NCBI GenBank assembly: GCA_030638405.1
Contig: DAOWER010000265.1
Span: 1-7,612 of the forward strand
From: Candidatus Eiseniibacteriota bacterium
GTDB lineage: Bacteria; Joyebacterota; Joyebacteria; Joyebacterales; Joyebacteraceae
DNA: 7,612 nt
Reading direction: 5' to 3'
This document shows positions 1-5,290 of the stretch, one piece after another (the first letter of the stretch is position 1; each line of letters begins with the position of its first letter). Made by a program: the position numbers and the translations under genes. The notes below the pieces were generated by a model. That model was not told where the DNA came from and did not search any database. It worked only from the letters and a program-made list of their open reading frames with translations.

Positions 1-483
1 CTCCCGCTCTCGGGATGTGGCTCAAAGGAAGAGGTCATGGAGGACATCACGATCGAGCCGGAGGTCGCCGAGGACATCGAGGGGATCGTGGAGGGCGACA
101 TCGCCCTTGACCCGGTGCCTGAGGAAACGATCTACATCGAGCCCCTGAGCAAGGCGTTCGCGGACATCTACTTCGAGTTCGACCAGTATCGCATTCTTGA
201 CAGCGACGTCGCGACGCTCCAGGGAATCGCAGCGTGGCTGCAGGAGTACCCTAACGCCCGCGTCCTCATCGAGGGACACTGCGACGAGCGCGGGACAGAC
301 GAGTACAACATGGCCCTCGGAGAGCAGCGTGCTCTCGCGGCGCGCCGATATATCGTTGGTCTCGGCATCGACTCCAGCAGGCTGACCACTATCAGCTACG
401 GCGAGGACAGGCCGGTCGCCTTTGGCGACACAGAGGACGCGTGGTCCCAGAATCGCAGGGCGCACTTCGCAGTCTCGATGTAG
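1..483 (+). CDS. pal: Peptidoglycan-associated lipoprotein Pal (5' end cut by the window)
   Basis: The frame is open to the first base and begins Leu-Pro-Leu-Ser-Gly-Cys, so a lipobox (LSGC, Cys codon at 16-18) lies at the window edge. The gene therefore starts upstream, and the ATG at 37 is an internal methionine. The 160 visible residues hold the lipidated Cys, an acidic Glu/Asp-rich linker of about 45 residues, then an OmpA C-terminal-like domain (about 53-160). That domain contains IYFEFDQY, the EGHCDERGTDEYN motif and LGEQRA. The Asp95/Arg110 pair, 15 residues apart, matches the residues that grip the diaminopimelate of peptidoglycan in OmpA/Pal proteins. Pal sits in the outer membrane facing the periplasm and works with TolB and the TolQRA motor in envelope constriction and outer-membrane stability. 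tolB would be expected just upstream. Only most of the signal peptide is missing. Confidence 0.95.
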   Translation, partial: LPLSGCGSKEEVMEDITIEPEVAEDIEGIVEGDIALDPVPEETIYIEPLSKAFADIYFEFDQYRILDSDVATLQGIAAWLQEYPNARVLIEGHCDERGTDEYNMALGEQRALAARRYIVGLGIDSSRLTTISYGEDRPVAFGDTEDAWSQNRRAHFAVSM

Positions 484-551
484 GCTGCGCGGACGAGTTG
501 CGGAACGGGCGGTGTGCCCTTGCGGCCCCGCCCCACGCTACCCAGACCGGC

Positions 552-557
552 GGAGGG
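552..557 (+). promoter_or_regulatory. Shine-Dalgarno site fixing the start at 565
   Basis: GGAGGG lies 7 nt before the ATG at 565. It favours that start over the in-frame start at 514, which would add 17 proline- and arginine-rich residues before the signal peptide. Confidence 0.75.
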
Positions 558-564
558 ACGGAAC

Positions 565-1221
565 ATGAGACCAACATCCTGTCCGGGTGCCGGCCCACGC
601 GCATTCGGATTGTCGAGAGCGGTGGCGATCCTGCTCGCAGTTGCGCTTGGCCTGTTGTTGACCGGCTGCGGAACGGGTGGACTGGCCGTGAAGCGGGACG
701 TGTGGGAGGCGGAGGAGGAGTTCTCGCGCGGTCAGGCGAGCCTGTCCGAGAAGGTCCTCTTTATGGAGGGGCGAATCGCCGCTCTGGAGGAAGAGACGGG
801 CGCGATCCGGTACCAGCTAGACCAGATATCAGGGCAGCTTTCCGGCCTCGACACGGACTTCTCGAGGGGGCTGGAGGCGGTTCGGGACGGCCAGCAGGAG
901 CTGGGCGTCGAGCTCGAGAAGCGCATCAGAACCGTGGATTCCGGGCGCCAAGAGGACCGCGACGACATGTTGAGGCGGATGGAGATCGTCCTCGAGGAGG
1001 TGACGAGTGAGAACCGTCGCCTGCGAGAGGACGTCGACGCGCTGCGCACCTCGGTTGCGTCGATGGCCACCGGCTACACGCACGAGGTGAAGAGGGGCGA
1101 GACGCTCGCCCAGATAGCTCAGCAGTACGGCGTTACCGTGGCCGACATCGTGCAGGCCAACGCCATCTCGAACCCGAATATCATCGCTGTGGGTAAGGTG
1201 CTGACCATCCCCGCGCGGTAA
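565..1221 (+). CDS. Coiled-coil, LysM-domain lipoprotein in the ybgF/cpoB position
   Basis: The 218-aa product has a lipoprotein signal peptide: basic and Arg-containing up to residue 18, a hydrophobic core at about 19-33, and lipobox LTGC with Cys35. Residues 45-168 are charged and helical with regular hydrophobic spacing, as in a coiled coil. A single LysM domain fills about 171-216 (YTHEVKRGETLAQIAQQYGV, then a second helix and VGKVLTIP). LysM binds the N-acetylglucosamine of peptidoglycan. The predicted protein is an outer-membrane- or inner-membrane-anchored periplasmic rod that touches the cell wall. It starts 81 nt after pal on the same strand, where tol-pal operons usually carry ybgF/cpoB. 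That protein also has an N-terminal coiled coil but ends in TPR repeats rather than LysM, so the name YbgF would be unsafe. The domain calls are firm; a role alongside Pal is inference from position. Confidence 0.88.
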   Translation: MRPTSCPGAGPRAFGLSRAVAILLAVALGLLLTGCGTGGLAVKRDVWEAEEEFSRGQASLSEKVLFMEGRIAALEEETGAIRYQLDQISGQLSGLDTDFSRGLEAVRDGQQELGVELEKRIRTVDSGRQEDRDDMLRRMEIVLEEVTSENRRLREDVDALRTSVASMATGYTHEVKRGETLAQIAQQYGVTVADIVQANAISNPNIIAVGKVLTIPAR

Positions 1222-1270
1222 CGCTCTGCGGCCACCATTGCTTTGGTGCGCCACGTTGCTCCACAACGCG

Positions 1271-1301
1271 AACGACCCTCCTCGAACAGAGGAGGGTCGT
1301 T
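1271..1301. terminator. Perfect 13-bp hairpin between convergent genes
   Basis: AACGACCCTCCTC (1271-1283) and GAGGAGGGTCGTT (1289-1301) pair perfectly around the 5-nt loop GAACA. It lies 49 nt after the stop at 1221 and 67 nt beyond the stop of the minus-strand gene at 1369, so it can end transcription from both sides. The stem ends in only two T residues on the plus strand. It is therefore a strong hairpin without a classical long U tract. Confidence 0.8.
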
Positions 1302-1368
1302 GCACTAGGCCGTGCACTTGATCGTGCGTGCGGCGCGCGTCGGATCATTCGGAAGCTCGTGGTGCTTC

Positions 1369-2184
1369 CTAGCTTGGGGGTGTGAACTCGAACGTTGGGT
1401 CGACCTCCCTCAGGAGCTTCGCCTGCTCCTCCAGCTTGCGTTTGAGCTCGGGGATACCCGTCTTCATCCAGGCGTGGTAGGTGTCGAGGAACTCGTTCCG
1501 CATCTGCTCGATCGTTTCGTCCTTCTCGATCTCCTCAAGCGCGCGATCCAGGTGAAACAACTCGCCGTGGGAGTACCTCTTGATGAAGTCGAGGTACTGC
1601 CCTCGCATGTAGGAGAGGATCCGGACGTAGTCGTCGATATGCTCCGACAGCTTCAGGAGAGTGTCTGCGATGGAGCTCTCGCCGCGGGCCAGCTTCGTGG
1701 CGTACGAGGAGGCGAGAGAGTAGTATAGCGACGCTCTCCCGATGTAGACCTGCTTGGGTGTGCGGAGTTGATGTAGCCGGCTGTGTCTGGGTTCCTCGAA
1801 CAGGTCGAACACGCTGACCGCTACCAGAAGGAAGTCGGCGTTGGCCTTGTAGGTCTCGTATCTGCGACGGTAGTCTACGTCCCCGTTGAGTGAAGCGGCG
1901 ACGTCCGCATCGGTCTGGGAAATATAGCGGGACGCCCGGAGGAGGTAGCGGGGGTCGATGTGAGCGTTCAGGAGGTGAGCGAGGTAGACGTTGACGTCCT
2001 CATCGTACACCTCTGAGTTGGACTCGATCCCGATGTTCACCCGGGAGTGCAGCAGGCAGTTGAGCATGAAGAAGTACGAAGTCTGGACGTCTGTCCCCAG
2101 ATTCAGCTTCTTGCTCTTCCGCGGCCTGCCGCCGGTGCGGGTCGAGGACTCTTTCGTCTTGGCTCGATGCGCTCGTTCTGCCAT
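1369..2184 (-). CDS. Unrecognised helical protein with a basic, AT-hook-like N-terminus
   Basis: I do not recognise a family for this 271-aa protein. Residues 1-27 are strongly basic and contain Gly-Gly-Arg-Pro-Arg-Lys at 18-23, which resembles the core of an AT-hook or a flexible nucleic-acid-binding tail. The rest looks almost entirely alpha-helical and soluble, with many Tyr and Arg (YLLRASRYISQTDADVA, YRRRYETYKANADFLLVAVSVFDLFEE) and a charged helical end (about 215-262). No signal peptide or membrane segment is visible. I chose the ATG at 2184 rather than the longer frame from 2328 because the extra 48 residues look non-protein-like and a sigma-54-like element at 2233-2248 would start transcription near 2222, inside the longer frame. 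The Shine-Dalgarno signal is weak: GGAGG lies about 24 nt away, too far. The gene is convergent with the pal unit and divergent from the nitrilase. Confidence 0.8.
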   Translation of the reverse strand: MAERAHRAKTKESSTRTGGRPRKSKKLNLGTDVQTSYFFMLNCLLHSRVNIGIESNSEVYDEDVNVYLAHLLNAHIDPRYLLRASRYISQTDADVAASLNGDVDYRRRYETYKANADFLLVAVSVFDLFEEPRHSRLHQLRTPKQVYIGRASLYYSLASSYATKLARGESSIADTLLKLSEHIDDYVRILSYMRGQYLDFIKRYSHGELFHLDRALEEIEKDETIEQMRNEFLDTYHAWMKTGIPELKRKLEEQAKLLREVDPTFEFTPPS

Positions 2185-2232
2185 TATCCGATACCCGTGA
2201 GGTGATGGCCTCCGTGCCGTAGAGGGCTCAAA

Positions 2233-2248
2233 AGCAAGTTCCGTACCC
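2233..2248 (-). promoter_or_regulatory. Candidate sigma-54 promoter for the minus-strand gene
   Basis: Read on the minus strand, the sequence is GGGTACGGAACTTGCT. Compared with the sigma-54 consensus TGGCACG-N4-TTGCW, it keeps GG and GC with the required 10 nt between them and has a full TTGCT at -12. Two positions of the -24 element differ (T to G, C to T). The predicted start is near 2222, giving a leader of about 38 nt before the ATG at 2184. It is weaker than the other two sigma-54 sites here, but its placement is right. Confidence 0.5.
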
Positions 2249-2410
2249 GGCCGGCAATTCCCGAACGCCCCCTCGTTCGCGGCGTCTAACGTCGAGGGGA
2301 CCATGGGTTTGCGGTCGGCTGAAGCCACTGACTATGGGGCCTTTCTGCAAGAAACACGCCACAGGGCGGGAGGGCGGAGCGAGGCAGTTCGCGGAGAGAG
2401 AAGTGACGCC

Positions 2411-2445
2411 CCGCAGTATTCCCTGACGAATTATTTGTTCTGCGG
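2411..2445. repeat. Inverted repeat upstream of the nitrilase
   Basis: CCGCAG (2411-2416) and CTGCGG (2440-2445) are perfect inverted arms around 23 nt that include an unusually AT-rich run (AATTATTTGTT). The repeat ends 22 nt before the ATG at 2468, so it could be an operator over the promoter or a leader stem. Six-base arms in GC-rich DNA can arise by chance. The rest of the 283-nt divergent spacer holds no other clear element that I can see. Confidence 0.3.
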
Positions 2446-2467
2446 ACCGATATCGGGAGGATGAGCA

Positions 2468-3256
2468 ATGAGAGCAGGCGTTGTGCAGTTCCGGCCGGAG
2501 TTCGGGAACATCAAGAGGAACCTCGAGAAGGTGTTGTCGATGATCACATCTGAGGAAGCCGACCTGTTCGTACTGCCCGAGCTCGCCCTGTCCGGGTACA
2601 TTTTCGAGTCCAGGGAAGAGGCGATGTCGCTCTCGCAGACCCCGGGCGGTGAGGAATTCGAGGGCGTGGCCGGTCTGGCCCGCGACAGGGGGGCGACTAT
2701 CGTGCTCGGCTTCGCCGAGAGAGCGGGCGAGCAGCTCTATAACTCATCGATCATGATGTCCCCGGACGGGACGACCTCCGTGTATCGCAAGCTGCAGCTC
2801 TTCTGCGACGAGAAGAGGAACTTCGACCCGGGGGATAGATCCCCGGCCGTCGCGGACGTGGCCGGCGTGAGGCTGGGGATGATGATCTGCTTCGATTGGA
2901 TCTTCCCTGAGGTTGCGCGCACCTTGGCTCTCAAGGGGGCGGATATCCTCTGCCACTCCGCCAATCTGGTCCTTCCATTCTGCCAGGACGCCATGGTGAC
3001 GCGGTGCATCGAGAACAGGGTCTTCGCGCTTACGGCGAACAGAGTGGGGACCGAGCGCCGAGCCGGTCAGGAACTCACTTTCACCGGCAGAAGCCAGGTG
3101 GTAACGCCACGGGGTGAGATCCTTACGCGCGCCGACGTCGATGGTGAGGGCGTGTTCGTAGTCGAGATCGACCCGATGCTGGCCCGCAACAAGGCGGTTA
3201 CCGACATCAACGACGTCCTCGGCGACCGCAGGCCCGAGCTCTACGAGTTGGGCTGA
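2468..3256 (+). CDS. Carbon-nitrogen hydrolase (nitrilase superfamily, PH0642/PaNit-like)
   Basis: The 262-aa cytoplasmic enzyme covers the full nitrilase fold. The Glu-Lys-Cys triad is visible: Glu38 in LPELALSGY, Lys108 in YRKLQLF and Cys141 in MICFDWIFPE. The helper Glu115 lies in the CDEKRNFDPG segment. Members hydrolyse C-N bonds of nitriles, amides or carbamoyl groups through a thioester on the Cys and usually form dimers or larger assemblies. From memory, the order of motifs (ESREE, ICFDW-FPE-ARTLALKGA, ANLV-P, ENRV, RVG-ER, ARNK, DRR-E-Y) and the length closely match Pyrococcus nitrilases PH0642/PaNit, which act on small aliphatic dinitriles. The substrate here cannot be told from sequence. 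GGGAGG at 2455-2460, 7 nt before the ATG, supports the start. It has no same-strand partner close by, and its operon role is unknown. Confidence 0.93.
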   Translation: MRAGVVQFRPEFGNIKRNLEKVLSMITSEEADLFVLPELALSGYIFESREEAMSLSQTPGGEEFEGVAGLARDRGATIVLGFAERAGEQLYNSSIMMSPDGTTSVYRKLQLFCDEKRNFDPGDRSPAVADVAGVRLGMMICFDWIFPEVARTLALKGADILCHSANLVLPFCQDAMVTRCIENRVFALTANRVGTERRAGQELTFTGRSQVVTPRGEILTRADVDGEGVFVVEIDPMLARNKAVTDINDVLGDRRPELYELG

Positions 3257-3322
3257 AAAGCGAGGAAGTGCGCAGCAGGGCGAGAATGCCCGTTGCAGAG
3301 GCTTTCTCGGCCGGCAACCCGC

Positions 3323-3338
3323 TGGCATGTTACTTGCA
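3323..3338 (+). promoter_or_regulatory. Sigma-54 promoter of the HAMP-like membrane protein gene
   Basis: TGGCATGTTACTTGCA matches TGGCACG-N4-TTGCW at every defined position except C to T at the sixth base. GG (-25/-24) and GC (-13/-12) have exact spacing. Transcription should start near 3349, leaving a leader of about 90 nt before the ATG at 3440. Such promoters need an AAA+ enhancer-binding protein; none is encoded in this window. Confidence 0.8.
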
Positions 3339-3367
3339 GAATCCTGAGCTAGTGTAGAGGAGAGCCT

Positions 3368-3387
3368 CGCACACACATTGGTGTGCG
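3368..3387 (+). repeat. Leader hairpin CGCACAC/GTGTGCG
   Basis: CGCACAC (3368-3374) and GTGTGCG (3381-3387) form a 7-bp stem with the 6-nt loop ACATTG. It falls inside the predicted sigma-54 transcript, about 20 nt after its start and 52 nt before the ATG. It may stabilise the transcript or bind a regulator. There is no T tract, so it is not a normal terminator. Confidence 0.35.
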
Positions 3388-3439
3388 TGTCATGCATGCT
3401 CTGAACACGTCGGCATTCTCGCCGTTCGAGGAAGGCTCG

Positions 3440-4402
3440 ATGGAACGTTCCGGTCCCAGCATCGAGATCAAGGTAGTGCTTCTGGTCGCGGCGGCCGTGG
3501 TCGTGCAGGACCTCGTGCTCATCACGATGTACGTCGGTGGCGTGAAGCCTGGGACGATCCAGCTGGCGATGGCAGGTATCCTGGTCCTGTCGCTCGTCGT
3601 CGCGGCGGTGTGGGGGAACGCCCTCGTCAGAGCGATCCGGCGTCTGGCGCGCGCCTGCTACGTCGCACGTCACGGCGACACGGGCGTGCTGTCGGAACTC
3701 ACGCGCACGGACGAACTGGGGCAGCTGAACGACGAGATCAACAAGCTCATCGTGCTTCTCAGGGATTCCGCGGACACACGGTCCGAGCTCGCGTCGAGCA
3801 AGGACGTCATCGAGGAGCTCGAGCGCACTGCTCCGGAGATCATGAGGTCTTCGCACGAGCTCCTCGTTTCCCTCAAGGAGCTCCGGGAGGGCGCCGCGGC
3901 TGAGATCGCCATCCTGCGGAAGGTCGCCGGGTGTCTGGGTGAGGCGCGCGGGCTCGTCGCAGACGTGGCGAGGGGGGCGTCTGGTGATTCGCCGGCCGGT
4001 GAGCCGGCGGCAAGGCTCAAGTCGCTGGGGTCGCTCGCTCGGGAGACCGAACTCCTGGCGGATGCCGTGGTCGATGAGGTGGCCCGTCCGTCCGTAGACG
4101 AGGCGTCTCTTGCCAGAGCCGTCAACGGGCTCAGAGACGCGGCTCGCACGATGGCGCAGGTCGCCGCGCAGGCCGTTGGGCCGCTCGAGAAGAGCAGGGA
4201 TGACGCGGAGGCGGCGCTCAAGGCGGCAGACAGGATAATCACGGCCGAAACTGAGAAGGCCGACGGCAGTCGTGTGGCGGAGCTCATGGAAAGAAGCGCG
4301 CGAAACGGGCTCACGGAGGCGATGAGACTGGCGACGACGCTCAGGAAGCTCGGCGTGGTCCTTGAGGCATACGCTGCGAGGAGGCGTGCTCGTCCTTGCT
4401 GA
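3440..4402 (+). CDS. Two-helix membrane protein with HAMP-like and long helical cytoplasmic region
   Basis: The 320-aa product has two membrane helices (about 11-33 and 39-58) joined by a loop of only about 5-6 residues, so it has no periplasmic sensor domain. A HAMP-like linker follows (about 59-108), with the Asp-Glu-Leu-Gly (DELGQL) signature at 91-96 before its second helix. Residues 109-310 are Ala/Glu/Arg-rich and helical, like chemoreceptor or PilJ-type coils, broken by a Gly/Pro-rich stretch at 179-190. The conserved receptor tip that binds CheW/CheA is absent, and there is no kinase, cyclase or phosphatase domain. GAGGAAGG just before the ATG at 3440 supports this start over GTG 3383 and ATG 3392. 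Its own sigma-54 promoter and a strong terminator make it a single-gene unit. It could be a scaffold or a signalling partner of another membrane protein. The topology is reliable; the function is unknown. Confidence 0.82.
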   Translation: MERSGPSIEIKVVLLVAAAVVVQDLVLITMYVGGVKPGTIQLAMAGILVLSLVVAAVWGNALVRAIRRLARACYVARHGDTGVLSELTRTDELGQLNDEINKLIVLLRDSADTRSELASSKDVIEELERTAPEIMRSSHELLVSLKELREGAAAEIAILRKVAGCLGEARGLVADVARGASGDSPAGEPAARLKSLGSLARETELLADAVVDEVARPSVDEASLARAVNGLRDAARTMAQVAAQAVGPLEKSRDDAEAALKAADRIITAETEKADGSRVAELMERSARNGLTEAMRLATTLRKLGVVLEAYAARRRARPC

Positions 4403-4420
4403 AGCCGTAAACGAGATTCA

Positions 4421-4455
4421 CAGCGGGGCCTCGCCTTCACGGCGGGGCCCCGTTG
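4421..4455 (+). terminator. 15-bp GC-rich terminator hairpin
   Basis: Arms 4421-4435 and 4441-4455 pair over 15 bp with two G-T wobbles and no bulge, around the loop TTCAC. The hairpin begins 19 nt after the stop of the HAMP-like gene. It has no real U tract (CTGTTGG follows), but its strength and position fit a transcription end. Confidence 0.75.
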
Positions 4456-4541
4456 CTGTTGGTGGAGCGAACGACTCCAGGTGACGGCGAGACGCGGATT
4501 TACGTGGGCGCGGGTCCACTCCGCGGTCTGGACGATCGCGG

Positions 4542-4557
4542 TGGCATGCCGGTTGCT
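4542..4557 (+). promoter_or_regulatory. Sigma-54 promoter facing a stretch without a clear gene
   Basis: TGGCATGCCGGTTGCT matches TGGCACG-N4-TTGCW with the same single C-to-T change as the site at 3323-3338, and with exact GG-to-GC spacing. Predicted transcription starts near 4568, after the preceding terminator. No convincing reading frame follows at once, and the DUF885 start is about 720 nt downstream. The product could be a small RNA, an unrecognised short gene or a very long leader. Confidence 0.7.
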
Positions 4558-4665
4558 CTGAAACGATCTCGCAGGAACGTATCAGGCGGGGTAAGGGGAC
4601 TGGAGGGCGGCGCCGGTTCGTGCGGAGGAGTCGGCGCGGTGTGGTGGTGACGACGTTGGGCGCGC

Positions 4666-4691
4666 CCGGCCAGGCCCCGAGGCCCTGCCGG
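4666..4691 (+). repeat. GC-rich stem-loop downstream of the 4542 promoter
   Basis: CCGGC (4666-4670) pairs with GCCGG (4687-4691), and AGG-CC (4672-4676) pairs with GG-CCT (4681-4686) allowing one bulged C per side, with loop CCGA. The stem would lie about 100-125 nt into the predicted sigma-54 transcript and could be the 3' end of a short RNA. No U tract follows, so the role is unsure. Confidence 0.3.
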
Positions 4692-5280
4692 CGAACCCCG
4701 TGAAAGCGGACGGCCAGACAATGAGAAGGGTAGCCCCAGCGAACCGGCGCTCTGGTCGGATGGCATTGGATCGGCGCGTGGGGTACGGTGGTCATGGCCG
4801 CGGCGGTACCGTCGATCCCGACGATCTCGCAAGGCTGAACTCCTTGCTCGGCGCGGACCTTCGGTTCGCGGTGGAGTCGACGTGCTCCTGTGACTCGGGC
4901 TGTGCCGAACCGGATGCGCGGGCGGGCTGTGGCGGACAGAGCGTGCGTGCCGGGTGCGGCCCGACGCGGGAGCCAGCCTCTACCGCCAGGGGCGTCCTGA
5001 TGCACGGGGCCTCCGGGGGGCGGCAGAGGAGCGCCTGGTTCCCCGTCGTCTGCTCACGCGCGCGAAGGAAGCTGCTACACTCGCTGGCCGGCAGTCTTGC
5101 CGAATGCGCGATGGCTCTGGGACTCGGCGCCGGTATCTACCGGGGATCCCCCGCTGCCCGCGGCTCGTTCCCGGGTGGATCGGTCGGCCTCGGCAAATCG
5201 CCTTGAGCACCTCATCCTTCTGTGTGACAATCCAGATGCGATAGACGTATCCACGTGACAGTCAGAATCGCTGACGGCAC

Positions 5281-5287
5281 AGGAGGT
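5281..5287 (+). promoter_or_regulatory. Shine-Dalgarno site fixing the start at 5291
   Basis: AGGAGGT ends 3 nt before the ATG at 5291. It sits inside the longer in-frame option from the GTG at 5255, so the ATG is the better start. The spacing is short but the match to the anti-Shine-Dalgarno is perfect. Confidence 0.75.
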
Positions 5288-5290
5288 CCT

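Larger units (their letters stand above)
4403..5290. other. 888-bp stretch without a convincing gene
   Basis: This spacer holds a terminator hairpin (4421-4455), a sigma-54 promoter (4542-4557) and a GC-rich stem-loop (4666-4691). After that come frames with no recognisable protein. The longest plus-strand frame (4700-5206, first ATG 4721) would encode a Gly/Arg/Cys-rich protein without a clear ribosome site. Its middle, about 4805-4876, has coding-like composition (by hand count about 83% GC at codon position 3 and 42% at position 2), but the rest has roughly two-thirds GC at position 2, as random GC-rich frames do. The long minus-strand frame at 4418-5005 is rich in Arg and Pro and looks spurious. 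I found no tRNA, RNase P, tmRNA or SRP RNA signature. It may be a decayed gene, a small-RNA locus or a long leader for the DUF885 gene. Confidence 0.5.

Noticed and set aside
37..483. Pal starting at the ATG at 37
   Set aside because: The same frame is open to base 1 and carries a lipobox with Cys at 16-18, so the start lies before the window.
507..533. GGGCGG/CCGCCC inverted pair between pal and the LysM gene
   Set aside because: The arms are short, the loop is 15 nt and there is no T tract. Such pairs are common in GC-rich spacers, and the two genes look co-transcribed.
2294..2314. GG...TTTGC element before the nitrilase gene
   Set aside because: The spacing is again one base too long, and the -24 element is otherwise poor.
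2185..2328. 48-residue N-terminal extension of the minus-strand gene
   Set aside because: The composition is not protein-like, and the candidate sigma-54 promoter lies inside it.
3272..3296. Possible terminator after the nitrilase gene
   Set aside because: Only GGGC/GCCC pairs cleanly; the outer stem is mismatched and no T tract follows.
4644..4703. Tiny frame starting GTG after GGAGGAG at 4624-4630
   Set aside because: It encodes fewer than 20 Pro/Arg-rich residues and runs through a stem-loop, so there is no support for a peptide.
4418..5005. 195-aa minus-strand reading frame
   Set aside because: It is very rich in Arg and Pro, has no recognisable domain, and overlaps the terminator hairpin. 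It looks like a chance frame in GC-rich DNA.
5082..5097. Possible sigma-54 site TGGCCGG...TTGC before the DUF885 gene
   Set aside because: The GG-to-GC distance is 11 nt rather than 10. This spacing is strict for sigma-54.
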